A stretch of 40,240 bases of DNA from Terriglobales bacterium (GTDB lineage: Bacteria; Acidobacteriota; Terriglobia; Terriglobales; Acidobacteriaceae). Below, one piece after another: positions 7,470 to 15,515 of the stretch. The stretch spans positions 1 to 40,240 of the forward strand of contig JASHOU010000085.1 of assembly GCA_030038475.1 (NCBI GenBank). Reading direction: 5' to 3'. The position numbers were made by a program, and so were the translations under genes. Every line of letters begins with the position of its first letter. The stretch's first letter is position 1. The notes under the pieces were generated by a model. It ran no database searches. It saw only the letters and a list, made by a program, of their open reading frames with translations, and had not been told where the DNA came from.

Positions 7470-8318
7470 ATGCCCAAGCTCATGCCACTGTCCGACTTTC
7501 GAGCCAGACGCTCTGTCCTCACGCGCCAAGACTTCGGTTACGCTCCCAAGCCAGCGCCTCCACCGTCCGACCTTATCGACAGGGCGACATGGGACAGCAT
7601 TGTCACTCTGCCGGACGATGTAGCCGTCCGGACTACGAACTACCACGGCACCACGGTCACCAAGCTACACGACCTCCGGGGAGCTTGGATCGAGTGTGTT
7701 GGCGAAAAACAAGACTGTTTGTTCCCAGTCATGCTCGACGCTGGAGATGATCTCCAAGCGGCGACCTACAACGCGCTGACTGGTTTCTATCGGCTGTCAG
7801 CCGCCGCCTTACGCAGCGCATTGGAACTGACCACGATTGGAACGTGGGCTCAGGTCTGTGGCAAGAAAGCGGAATTTAACGACTGGCGATCCCGCAAGTT
7901 CCCGCTCTCATTCGGCCAAGCCTGCGATGGCCTTTGCGGATCAACATCGGCTCTTCAAGGGCATCTCCGCGCAGTCGTGAGTGACAGCTTGTTCGATCAG
8001 AAGACTCCGAATGATGAGGGCGGTTTCGCCAGAATAATCTTCGGCGGACTTTCGGAGTTCTCGCACTCGCGCCCCGGATACTCAGACAGCGACCTGCGCG
8101 AAAGCAACGGCCCAATCTATGTCAAGGGGGCGTTCAAGCATGTTGCTTGGATGCAGTTCGAAACGCTAGGGCTGTGCTTTGCACTTCTTTTGATCGCTCG
8201 CCCGAAGCAACAGTTGCCGAAGCCTGCAATTGAACTGTTTAGGGACGTGAAGCGGGTGAAATCAAGGGTGACTCGTGCGGCGTTTGAATTTCTATATCCG
8301 GCTGCGGGACAGAAATGA
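7470..8318 (+). CDS. Hypothetical cytosolic protein, 282 aa
   Basis: ATG 7470 to stop 8318. No signal peptide or membrane span is clear. The protein has a proline-rich N-terminus, a beta-rich segment around residues 50-90, then helices including ALTGFYRLSAAALRSALELT and a hydrophobic helix near residue 235 (FETLGLCFALLLIA). The all-helical second half with paired Arg/Glu positions recalls HEPN-like bundles, but I see no clean R-x(4-6)-H motif, so I do not assign that. It lies between the AlbA_2 relic and the KAP NTPase module and may belong to the same accessory cargo. Confidence 0.65.
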   Translation: MPKLMPLSDFRARRSVLTRQDFGYAPKPAPPPSDLIDRATWDSIVTLPDDVAVRTTNYHGTTVTKLHDLRGAWIECVGEKQDCLFPVMLDAGDDLQAATYNALTGFYRLSAAALRSALELTTIGTWAQVCGKKAEFNDWRSRKFPLSFGQACDGLCGSTSALQGHLRAVVSDSLFDQKTPNDEGGFARIIFGGLSEFSHSRPGYSDSDLRESNGPIYVKGAFKHVAWMQFETLGLCFALLLIARPKQQLPKPAIELFRDVKRVKSRVTRAAFEFLYPAAGQK

Positions 8319-8332
8319 CAATTTTGGGTGCT

Positions 8333-8635
8333 CTACTGCGTTGCACAATTCAACTGGTTGTAGATGTTCTCCCAGTCATCTATGTGAGGAAGCTTTCCGC
8401 CATTGCCGTCGATCACATCCTTGAACACACTGCATAGGCACTTTTTTCGACCAGTTCCGCTGCCTTCTGTGATGAAACGATCCCTGCAAGCCTTCAGCCG
8501 CTCCAGAATTGCCTGAACCTCAGGCTCGGAATACGTCGAGAAAACTTGGCTTACCCTCTCCGCTTCGGCAATCGTATACGGTTTTCTGTTCGGTACGACT
8601 GCGGCCCTCGGATTTCGCGTAGTGGCGGGGCTCAT
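8333..8635 (-). CDS. Small hypothetical protein divergent from KAP NTPase
   Basis: ATG 8635 gives 100 residues. After a basic N-terminus comes a helical stretch (YTIAEAERVSQVFSTY, then PEVQAILERLKACRDRF), then a Cys/Gly-rich end with CLCSVFKDVIDGNGGKLP and a terminal DDWENIYNQLNC. The C-terminal half reads like a conserved domain. The start codon overlaps, head to head, the start region of the KAP NTPase (ATG 8634). The two genes would share a very compact divergent promoter lying inside each other's coding sequence, so one of the starts may be wrong. Confidence 0.5.
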   Translation of the reverse strand: MSPATTRNPRAAVVPNRKPYTIAEAERVSQVFSTYSEPEVQAILERLKACRDRFITEGSGTGRKKCLCSVFKDVIDGNGGKLPHIDDWENIYNQLNCATQ

Positions 8636-10394
8636 GGGAACAACAACATCTGTGTTCCTCAGATCGCACATTCCGACCCTGCTCTTGGTGGCCGTGGTTG
8701 GTATATCTCATTTCTGGCTTTTCATAGTTGTCGTGGTAGCCAGCTTCCTGTTGCTTGCGACGCCAAAGATTGCATCGTTCGCACGAAGGCTGTATCGCTC
8801 TTGGACAGCAGGACTGATAACGGGCGTTGTTCCGGTCTGGTTCCTAATCGGCCTATTCCTGTTCTTACGGATCGATCACTTTGGAGGCTGGTGTGGTCTG
8901 GGCTCCGTCGCAGTGGGTCTTCTGCCCGTCGCTGCCGGGTACGGCTTTAGGCGTCGATCAGAAAACATGTCTATCGCCCCTTTGACGATTCCTGAGCCAA
9001 CAACGGTTGGCGACGATTTTGCAATTAGCCGAGACATCACTTTCGACCTGCCCATCCACGACTGGACTGAGGATCGTTTGAGCCGCGCCCCATTTGTTCG
9101 TTCGGTCGCTGACCTCATCTTGAAGGACAAAGCTCCGGTTATTGCTATTGTCGGGAGTTTCGGGGAGGGAAAGACCTCTGTTCTAAACCTGATCGATGCG
9201 ACGTTGGCCCCTCGGAATGACCTGATCGTAGTCAAGTTCAGTTCTTGGCTTCCGGGGGATGAAAGAACATTGGCATCCTCGCTGTTCGCGACAATCGCTG
9301 AAGGAGCCAAGGCAAGATACGTTATCCCCGGCCTGACGAGGGAGTTGACGCGGTTCGCACGCCTTCTGGCTGGAACAGTGCCAAAGTTCGGCGAGACATT
9401 AAAGCAGTTCCTCGAAGAATCCTCTCAGGTCAATCAGTTGTCCGGCTTGAAAGGCATATTGGGTCAACTTCCTGTGAGGATCGTGGTGTTGGTGGACGAA
9501 GTTGACCGGATGGATAAGGCCGAGTTGCACTTGCTGCTCAAATCGGTTCGGGGCGTTGTTGACTTGCCCAACATCACCTACGTTTGCGCGTTCGATAAAA
9601 AGGCAATCACACGTCTCGTCGCCGAGAACGACCTTCTCTACAGCCAGCTATACTTGGAAAAATTCTTCCCGATACAGCTTGCGCTGCCCAGAACAGACCA
9701 AGAACTGCTGGGCAGGCTTTTTGATCAAAGGTTGGAATCGATTTGCCAGAACTTCCGGCTAGTCCAAACTGAGCAGGAGAAGAAGGCTCTCAACGAGGCG
9801 TTGCTTGAAATCTGGCACTCCTCGATAAAGCGTTGCTTGTCCAACTTCCGGCGCATGGCGCTGTTTTTCAATGCGCTCCAGATGTCGCTAGAGCCCGTCG
9901 CCGCCGAGATCAACCTGTTTGACATGATGATCCTCCAACTCGTGAAGATGATCTCCGAGGAAACCTACCAGTTTATCTATGACAACGGGCCACTTTTCTA
10001 CTACCCGCGTTGGCGAATCACGCTCTGGTTGGAGCGATTGCACGTCGATGACAAGAAGGAAGCAGCCATTCGCTCTGAACGGCTCAAAGCTTATTTTGGC
10101 TCGCTCCCGCCCGCCACAAAGGAACTGCTAACTCAGTTGCTTAGCGCAATTTTCCCTACCGTAGACCAAGCCATCCGTGGCGAACGCTTTTCCATGCACG
10201 TCCAGAGCGAGGATGCAGCCGAGAGGGACAAACGCATATATCACCCGGATTACTTCCCACGATATTTTATCCACCAAGTGCCATCGGGGATGTTCGGGCG
10301 AGCGGAAATGACGGAGTTGATTACTAGACTCAACGCAGAACCAGACGTTCAGCGTGTAGTGGTCATCTTCCGCGAGACGGTTATGCACTGTTAA
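8634..10394 (+). CDS. Membrane-anchored KAP-family P-loop NTPase, C-terminally altered
   Basis: About 586 residues from ATG 8634 (GTG 8622 also possible). Three hydrophobic segments lie at about residues 13-45, 60-80 and 86-105. Then comes a P-loop domain: Walker A GSFGEGKTS (about 175-182), the KAP-typical KFSSWLPGDERTLASSLF after it, and Walker B RIVVLVDEVDRMD (about 282-293). KAP NTPases are membrane-associated STAND-related ATPases, some in phage-defence systems. The late segment containing HPDYFPRYFIHQVPSGMFG is typical of the family, but the protein stops soon after, at FRETVMHC. At that point the sequence becomes a WD40 repeat in another frame. I infer that the original C-terminus was lost at this junction. 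Confidence 0.85.
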   Translation: MGTTTSVFLRSHIPTLLLVAVVGISHFWLFIVVVVASFLLLATPKIASFARRLYRSWTAGLITGVVPVWFLIGLFLFLRIDHFGGWCGLGSVAVGLLPVAAGYGFRRRSENMSIAPLTIPEPTTVGDDFAISRDITFDLPIHDWTEDRLSRAPFVRSVADLILKDKAPVIAIVGSFGEGKTSVLNLIDATLAPRNDLIVVKFSSWLPGDERTLASSLFATIAEGAKARYVIPGLTRELTRFARLLAGTVPKFGETLKQFLEESSQVNQLSGLKGILGQLPVRIVVLVDEVDRMDKAELHLLLKSVRGVVDLPNITYVCAFDKKAITRLVAENDLLYSQLYLEKFFPIQLALPRTDQELLGRLFDQRLESICQNFRLVQTEQEKKALNEALLEIWHSSIKRCLSNFRRMALFFNALQMSLEPVAAEINLFDMMILQLVKMISEETYQFIYDNGPLFYYPRWRITLWLERLHVDDKKEAAIRSERLKAYFGSLPPATKELLTQLLSAIFPTVDQAIRGERFSMHVQSEDAAERDKRIYHPDYFPRYFIHQVPSGMFGRAEMTELITRLNAEPDVQRVVVIFRETVMHC

Positions 10395-10396
10395 CG

Positions 10397-11353
10397 GTGG
10401 CATGGAGCCCAGATGGGAAGCGGCTAGTCACAGGTGGTACAGACGGAAAAGCAAAGTTGTGGAATGTCGAAACCGGTGAGCGATTATTGACCATCGACCT
10501 TGGTGATTGGGTTTCTCATGTGGCTTGGAGCCCAGATGGGAAGCGGTTCGCCACTGGAAGTCCTAATCGGGGCGTTAAGATGTGGGATGCAGAAACGGGG
10601 AAGCAGTTGTTTGTCCTCACCGGTTCCGGCTCAGAGGTGACTTGGAGCTCGGACGGAAGGCGACTCGCTACAGCAGGTTACCGAAATATTGATGTGTGGG
10701 ATGCCGAGACCGGTAAGAAGTTACCGATTTTTGTGTACCCCGCCTCTGAGCCGATATGGAGCGTAGCATGGAGTCCTAACGGCACGCTACTAACGATACA
10801 GCTTCTCGATGGTGCCGAGATATGGAATATCGACACCGGCAAGGGGCTGCCGATCATTAAACAGGCGGATAGCAGAATTCCGGTTAGCTGGAGTCCGAAC
10901 GGAAAGCGGCTGGCGGCAGTAGACGATCATGGCATGGCTAAGCTATGGGATTCGGGGACGGGAAGCGAATTGCTGAGTATCGGCCACGTCGGGTGGGATT
11001 GCAACGTAGGTTGGAGCCCGGATGGGAAGTGGCTGGCGTCTGCAAGTGATGGCGGAGCGAAAATATGGGATGCTGAAACCGGCAAGGAGGCGCGATCTCT
11101 GGGTTCACACGGCCGGGTTTCCTTCTTGACATGGAGTCCAGACGGGAAACGAGTCGCGGGACAAGTGGACGCTGAAAAAGCCGTTAAAGTGTGGGATGCT
11201 GACACGGCCAAAGAAGTGCTAACGATCTCTGGCGATTTTTTTGCTCTGGGCAGTGGGAGGTCTTGGAGCCCAGATGGAAAACACCTCGCGACATATACTG
11301 GGAATACGAGAACAGAAATTGCAAAGATAGAGATATGGAACGTTCGGGAGTGA
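10397..11353 (+). CDS. WD40 beta-propeller protein, probably 5'-truncated
   Basis: GTG 10397 to stop 11353, 318 residues made of eight WD40-type units. Each has a variant of W-S-P-D-G-K-R-L-A-T followed by K-x-W-D-A-E-T-G-K. The propeller reading extends upstream of the nominal start as GYALLTVAWSPDG, overlapping the last codons of the KAP NTPase in a different frame, and GTG 10397 has no ribosome binding site. The gene is therefore either a fragment translated by coupling with the NTPase, or the C-terminal half of an NTPase-WD40 fusion separated by a -1 frameshift. WD40 propellers act as sensors in STAND NTPases. No membrane or signal segment. Confidence 0.75.
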   Translation: MAWSPDGKRLVTGGTDGKAKLWNVETGERLLTIDLGDWVSHVAWSPDGKRFATGSPNRGVKMWDAETGKQLFVLTGSGSEVTWSSDGRRLATAGYRNIDVWDAETGKKLPIFVYPASEPIWSVAWSPNGTLLTIQLLDGAEIWNIDTGKGLPIIKQADSRIPVSWSPNGKRLAAVDDHGMAKLWDSGTGSELLSIGHVGWDCNVGWSPDGKWLASASDGGAKIWDAETGKEARSLGSHGRVSFLTWSPDGKRVAGQVDAEKAVKVWDADTAKEVLTISGDFFALGSGRSWSPDGKHLATYTGNTRTEIAKIEIWNVRE

Positions 11354-11354
11354 T

Positions 11355-11378
11355 CTGGACAGGGCCGTGGCCTGTCAG
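11355..11378. terminator. Hairpin between convergent WD40 and nuclease-like genes
   Basis: CTGGACAGG (11355-11363) can pair with CCTGTCAG (11371-11378) with one bulged G, directly after the WD40 stop codon. There is no T-tract, so termination is uncertain. Confidence 0.3.
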
Positions 11379-11396
11379 CAGGTGACTGCGCGTAGG

Positions 11397-12083
11397 TTAC
11401 GGCGGCACAATAACCACTCGCAATCCGCGAACCAGCCACGGATTCCTTCTTCTGGGCCTTTCATGAAGATCGTCTGCTCGTGATACCTTCGTTGGTCTGC
11501 CGCGCTCTTCTCGAAGTCGATCCCGAAAAACCAAGTTTCGCTCGTACCATTCTGCAAACGCTTGGGCAGGAACGCCGTGAGATTCGATCCCTGACACTTC
11601 ACTCAGTCGTTGTAGGTCGTAATCAGGATTGATCGCCGCTTTTCCGGATGTGCACTTAACTGTGCGACTCTTGTAACCGCTGCCAAAGACGGAGGAGGTC
11701 GGCATGATGTTTATGTCTAACATCCACGTGTCGTTTGCGAGTTTGGGCATATCTTTCTGGAGCTTTGTCGTTGTGACATAGAACGGGAACACGTAGAAGA
11801 CACTGCCGGGAGATGTCGCTAGAGCAACAAGGGGTTCGTGTTGATATTTGAGCAGGGTGTATCGGTAAGGTTTGGAATCAGTTTTACCTCGTGGAGCTTT
11901 AAACTGAAATGCGAATAGCCGACTCGCGGGATTAAGCTGGACAAAAAAATCCACGCCCTCTTGATTCTCTTCCTCTTGGGTCAAACCTCGTAGGTATGCC
12001 TTGCTCAGACCGGGGCGCTTGCGCAAAGTCGGCAGTAATTCTGCCGCAAGATTTAGCTCTAGGGACTTCTCGGAAACTTTCAT
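11397..12083 (-). CDS. Putative PD-(D/E)xK-like nuclease-domain protein
   Basis: 228 residues from ATG 12083. An N-terminal helix with conserved-looking acids (SLELNLAAELLP) is followed by EGVDFFVQL and FAFQFKAPRG. The spaced Asp (about 45) and Q-x-K (about 60-62) fit the D...(E/Q)-x-K pattern of the PD-(D/E)xK nuclease fold. A strand-rich segment (PGSVFYVFPFYVTTTKL) and a helix ending AFAEWYER follow. The last 40 residues are very Arg-rich, and an overlapping frame in the same stretch reads more protein-like (TWFFGIDFEKSAADQRRYHE), so a late frameshift is possible. Assignment to the fold is by motif only; not a recognised restriction enzyme. Confidence 0.6.
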   Translation of the reverse strand: MKVSEKSLELNLAAELLPTLRKRPGLSKAYLRGLTQEEENQEGVDFFVQLNPASRLFAFQFKAPRGKTDSKPYRYTLLKYQHEPLVALATSPGSVFYVFPFYVTTTKLQKDMPKLANDTWMLDINIMPTSSVFGSGYKSRTVKCTSGKAAINPDYDLQRLSEVSGIESHGVPAQAFAEWYERNLVFRDRLREERGRPTKVSRADDLHERPRRRNPWLVRGLRVVIVPP

Positions 12084-12110
12084 CGGATTAGGGAGGGGGC
12101 AACGTCGGAA

Positions 12111-12254
12111 TCACTCTGAATAGCACTCTGTTCGGTCGTTGGCTCTGTTTCCGGGCTTGGTTGAGTCACGACGGTTAGTGCGGGCCGCACTCTGCTCCTG
12201 CTTGAGCTTCCGATTCGCCGCCGCTTTCTTTGCGGCTGAACGTCGATCTGCCAT
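12111..12254 (-). CDS. Small basic Ala/Lys-rich protein, 47 aa
   Basis: ATG 12254 follows GGAAG at short spacing and the frame ends at TGA 12111-12113, 27 bp before the nuclease-like start. The product is highly charged and helical (DRRSAAKKAAANRKLKQEQS), and could bind nucleic acid. A second overlapping frame from about 12280 ends in a TGA that overlaps the nuclease ATG, but its sequence looks less natural. Which frame is used is uncertain. Confidence 0.35.
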   Translation of the reverse strand: MADRRSAAKKAAANRKLKQEQSAARTNRRDSTKPGNRANDRTECYSE

Positions 12255-12419
12255 TGGCTTCCTTCACACTTGGAAAACACATGATAACTGATTGCTTTTC
12301 TGACATGCCCGCCGTATCGTCCTATTCGGTTACAGGGCAGGATAGGATAGCATGCTCTGATGTGAGAGTTCGGGCATTTGTCGACTGTTGCAGTCTGACG
12401 GCCAAGAAAGGGTTTCGAT

Positions 12420-13082
12420 ATGCGAGTTCTTGCCTATTCCGCTGTTGCTGCTGCGATTTCAATACTGTGTGTCTCCGCAGATGCGCAGACTGCGTTCAAG
12501 AATACGACGGATGACTGGATGGTTGTCAGTAAGGTGGCTGGCAGTAATGGAGAGTCCCTTGGCGCAGTTTACGCTGCACCCAAAGCAACGCTCAATATCG
12601 AAAACGGGAAAATCAGTCACGGCGCAGGTAAGTTCGTCGCAGAGTCGGGAGAAAAAGAGTTGCTTGCGTGTTCTGTGATTGGAGACAAGCAAATTGACTT
12701 CGTTTCCGTGGAGGTTTCAATGCTTTCATGGAACGCGTTTGGCTATCCTCTTGAGATCGAGCTTCGCAGACCAATTGCTTCGTATCATCTTAGAGCAGAC
12801 AAGTCCGATAACATCGAGGAAGGCAACTTGCTAGCTGATGCTAAGTATCCGGGGTATGACATCGTGAAAAAGTCGGATGCAGTTATCTTGAATGAGCTTT
12901 CCGGAAAAGTGGATCGTGCACCAGATATGTTCGTCAAGTTCCCCGTCAAGTCGGGGAGCACGACTATTCGCAAGAGGGTCGGTTTGTTCATCGGATTCAA
13001 TGGATGCAAAGTTGCGTCACCCGCGCCTTTGACTCCAACGACGGCAGAACAGAAGCCCGTCTCAAAGCCCGCTTCACACTAG
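12420..13082 (+). CDS. Exported protein of unknown function, 220 aa
   Basis: ATG 12420 is preceded by AAAGGG at suitable spacing. A clear signal peptide runs to about residue 23 (ending VSADAQ). The mature part is rich in short beta-strands (for example DDWMVVSKVAG and KQIDFVSVEVSML), has single Cys residues near residues 84 and 196 that could pair, and ends in a Pro/Thr/Lys-rich tail. I recognise no domain. It shares with the gene at 13961 the plan of signal peptide plus small beta-rich domain. Confidence 0.7.
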   Translation: MRVLAYSAVAAAISILCVSADAQTAFKNTTDDWMVVSKVAGSNGESLGAVYAAPKATLNIENGKISHGAGKFVAESGEKELLACSVIGDKQIDFVSVEVSMLSWNAFGYPLEIELRRPIASYHLRADKSDNIEEGNLLADAKYPGYDIVKKSDAVILNELSGKVDRAPDMFVKFPVKSGSTTIRKRVGLFIGFNGCKVASPAPLTPTTAEQKPVSKPASH

Positions 13083-13244
13083 CCGTAAGCAATCCTTGCC
13101 TCGCATTAGCGTTACAGTGCAAATGGGTGCCACCACATCCATCCCGCATCTTTGCCCACTTTGCTAGTCACGATCCGTGTGATGTCATTTTCATCGTTCC
13201 AGCAGGAATGTCTTGGTGTACGATTTAGCGTAGTTTGTCATGCT

Positions 13245-13352
13245 GTGGCAAGCCCGGATTGCGGAGACGACATTTTCAACACTGGGATCGAGTAGACATT
13301 CGCGCAGGATGCCCCGTCCGACCATGCCTGTCGCTCCGAACAGAACTACTTT
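13245..13352 (-). pseudogene. N-terminal scrap of an NAD(P)-dependent epimerase/reductase
   Basis: The minus strand reads VVLFGATGMVGRGILREC followed by LLDPSVENVVSAI, an unmistakable Rossmann start with G-x-x-G-x-x-G. The codon before it is a stop (TGA where ATG is expected). After about 35 residues the similarity ends and the frame stops soon after. Only the first beta-alpha-beta unit survives. Confidence 0.65.
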
Positions 13353-13403
13353 TCACCTAACCGCCATCTTCCTTGCGTGGCAAACGGCGTTTGCGAGGAG
13401 TCC

Positions 13404-13553
13404 TTATCGCGCTCGACAATGCCAACACGCCAAGAAATATCCCCAATCAAAGGCGAGCAACATTCCGGCTGCAAACAACAGCAAGAGATCGCGGTGCAGT
13501 CTCCTGATTTCGGCTTGCAATCGTTCAAAGTCTGCTTGGGCTTGGGTCTTCAT
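13404..13553 (-). CDS. Small single-pass membrane protein, 49 aa
   Basis: ATG 13553 to TAA 13404-13406. An amphipathic charged helix (QAQADFERLQAEIRRLHRD) leads into one hydrophobic segment (LLLLFAAGMLLAFDWGYFLA) and a short Cys/Arg tail. A weak purine stretch (AGAGAG) precedes the start. It lies just downstream of the XRE regulator on the same strand with only 36 bp between them, so they may be co-transcribed. Function unknown. Confidence 0.5.
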   Translation of the reverse strand: MKTQAQADFERLQAEIRRLHRDLLLLFAAGMLLAFDWGYFLACWHCRAR

Positions 13554-13589
13554 CTCTCTATGCTACCCGGCCTCACGCCAGTAGGATTG

Positions 13590-13814
13590 CTACAGGTCTT
13601 TGACCAAATCCCGCACGCGGACATTCAACGCATCCGCGATTTTGAAGAGTTTCAGGATTGACACGTTGCGAACGCCACGTTCGATGCCGGAGATGAACGT
13701 CCAATGGAGATCGGCAGCCTCGGCAAGCTGCTCCTGCGTCATTCCGAGCTTGAGCCGGTGACGCTTGACGGCATAGCCAAGTGGTTTCCGGGGATCGGTG
13801 ACTTTGGTGCCCAC
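13590..13814 (-). CDS. XRE-family HTH transcriptional regulator
   Basis: 74 residues from GTG 13814. It is a single Cro/CI-type helix-turn-helix: YAVKRHRLKLGMTQEQLAEA (helices 1-2), then DLHWTFISGIERGVRNVSI (recognition helix and turn) and a fourth helix LKLFKIADALNVRVRDLV. The size fits a stand-alone HTH_3 repressor, a common controller of island or toxin-antitoxin genes. It is divergent from the exported-protein gene at 13961, and the roughly 140 bp between them is the likely operator region. Confidence 0.88.
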   Translation of the reverse strand: MGTKVTDPRKPLGYAVKRHRLKLGMTQEQLAEAADLHWTFISGIERGVRNVSILKLFKIADALNVRVRDLVKDL

Positions 13815-13960
13815 ACACCGATCTTTTCCGCTTCGTCAGGATGAGTACATAGCATATAGTCTATGTAACCTCGAAAGACAGCGCAGCCGTCCGCGCCCGA
13901 TTCGGGGCTGCCATCCTCCCTCCCCAGTTCTGGTGGAACTCAAAGGTTAGGAGAATGCTG

Positions 13961-14713
13961 ATGGGACAGAGACTCTTGGTCGCGCTGTTTACGATCCTGC
14001 TTGTGTGCTCACGATATTCGGCAGGGCAAGGAACCACCCAGCACGGACTGATTACCGTCCGTCAAGTGCAAACCAGCATCGGCGGCAGTGTATATGTTCT
14101 TTGGTCTGACGTGGAAATGAATGGCAAGAAGTTTAGTGTTAGCGATGCAATTGTCTTTGCGTGCCTGAGCAAAACTCCCACTTGCAAGAAACCTCTTGTT
14201 GATAGGCAGTTCGATCTTCATTTGTTGGCGGAAAGCGATCCGGCCAGCTACAAGAGGGGCACTGTCTTCAGCATTTCAGGAACTGGTATCGGCAGGGGTA
14301 AACCGGGAATTGGAAAGATCGAGGAAAGCTACAAGATCAGCGACCCTGATGGATGGGAAGCAGTATATTTCCTCGCAGACTATCAGCCCGACACTGCCGC
14401 GATCACCAGTGCGGCAGCGCATCAATCGTCGACAGTCGCAAAATCCGACTTGCAGATTCTCACCGTTCGCAAGCATTTTCTGACCTCGAATATGTTTGAG
14501 CCCGTCCTGACGGTATTCAATAAGGGTGGTCGTGATCTGGGAGTGAACGTGGATTGGTATGCAACGGACGACGGAGTGGACGTGGCGCGGGGAAGTTGCT
14601 TCGCGCATTCAGTGCGTCCGGGAACGAAAGCCGAACTCAACTGCGGCCCCTACGTGATGGATCACCCAAACGCACAGATAAAGCTCGGTGAGTTGTTTGT
14701 GCAAGGCAACTAG
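13961..14713 (+). CDS. Exported protein of unknown function, 250 aa
   Basis: AGGAGA (13949-13954) lies six bases before ATG 13961, which I prefer to ATG 13955. A signal peptide (RLLVALFTILLVCSRYSAG) precedes a beta-rich domain. Four Cys residues (about 68, 75, 207 and 222) could form disulfides outside the cytoplasm. The second half contains SNMFEPVLTVFNKGGRDLGV and looks like an immunoglobulin-like strand pattern. No named family is recognised. It is divergent from the XRE regulator. Confidence 0.72.
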   Translation: MGQRLLVALFTILLVCSRYSAGQGTTQHGLITVRQVQTSIGGSVYVLWSDVEMNGKKFSVSDAIVFACLSKTPTCKKPLVDRQFDLHLLAESDPASYKRGTVFSISGTGIGRGKPGIGKIEESYKISDPDGWEAVYFLADYQPDTAAITSAAAHQSSTVAKSDLQILTVRKHFLTSNMFEPVLTVFNKGGRDLGVNVDWYATDDGVDVARGSCFAHSVRPGTKAELNCGPYVMDHPNAQIKLGELFVQGN

Positions 14714-14729
14714 AGGGTATTGTCCTTGG

Positions 14730-14917
14730 CTCCGCCCGCGCTGAGGCTTTCTCGTATGCTCCCGGATCACTGGAGCGGGCGTCGGGGCGTTGTTGTATCG
14801 AGGCGACCAGTCGTCTTCCCAAAACCCTGTATCGAAATATTCTTCGATGATCTGCTTCCGCCGCGACAGGCGGTAGCTCTCCGGGTTGCGTCGTCGGTAG
14901 GTTCGCTCTGCGATCAA
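14730..14917 (-). pseudogene. N-terminal remnant of an SRAP (YedK/HMCES-type) peptidase
   Basis: The minus strand reads YRLSRRKQIIEEYFD, then SPRYNNAPTPAPVIREH, the characteristic N-terminal region of SRAP-domain proteins, which crosslink to abasic sites through Cys2. The invariant Met-Cys-Gly-Arg start is absent: NPES stands where it should be. The similarity ends after about 60 residues, before the catalytic Glu and His regions. The frame starts at a TTG overlapping the HU-like stop. The protein must be non-functional as an SRAP enzyme. Confidence 0.65.
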
Positions 14918-15228
14918 GCCTCTACTTCCTCGGATCGTCTCAACATTCCTAAACTCACGAACCTGACCTTCCGCCTGTCTCTCGTCAATATCGTTTTCCC
15001 GGTGAATGGGATTCTCCTCAGAATCCCCGGCCTGTGCCGGACTGAAAACTTCCCAAAGGTGCCGAGCTTCAGCGTGAAACCGTTCACAGCCAGATTGTTG
15101 AACAACGTGGCTTCAAGGCTATTCACCACCACGTTGACAATCTGTTCGGCCTCTTTCTTCGTCGGCAGCATCAACGCCTGCTGAACCCTCGCCGCCAGTT
15201 CATTTCGACCCCCTACGCTAGATCGCAT
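14914..15228 (-). CDS. HU/IHF-family DNA-binding protein
   Basis: 104 residues from ATG 15228, with GGAGGGG ten bases upstream on the coding strand. A helical N-terminal half (NELAARVQQAL, KKEAEQIVNVVVNSLEATL) is followed by the HU beta-arm signature GFTLKLGTFGKFSVRHRPG and IPFTGKTILT-x-RRKVRF. The size is typical of HU (about 90) with a short N-terminal extension. HU-like proteins carried by islands can act as architectural factors for recombination. Being the last intact gene before the right attachment repeat makes such a role plausible but unproven. Confidence 0.85.
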   Translation of the reverse strand: MRSSVGGRNELAARVQQALMLPTKKEAEQIVNVVVNSLEATLFNNLAVNGFTLKLGTFGKFSVRHRPGILRRIPFTGKTILTRDRRKVRFVSLGMLRRSEEVEA

Positions 15229-15515
15229 GAGTTCAACCCCTCCTCACGGGAGGGTTTCCTTGCCGAGCATATTGCCTCAGTTGCAAGTTTTGGGACAAAC
15301 CGACACCGGGTCGCAAAGGTAGCGCTAAGGTATCGAACCCAGTTTTTGTCCCAATTTGTCCCAAAATTTCTTCCAAAACGAACTTGAATTTCACCAGTTT
15401 TTGTGCAAAAAAGGATAGCTCGAAAAATCAGGGGATTCTCGATGCTCTGCAAATCCAAGGTGCAAAAGCATTAAAAATTCCTCGTTTTTACGGGCAAAAT
15501 TCAATGGGTCACAAC

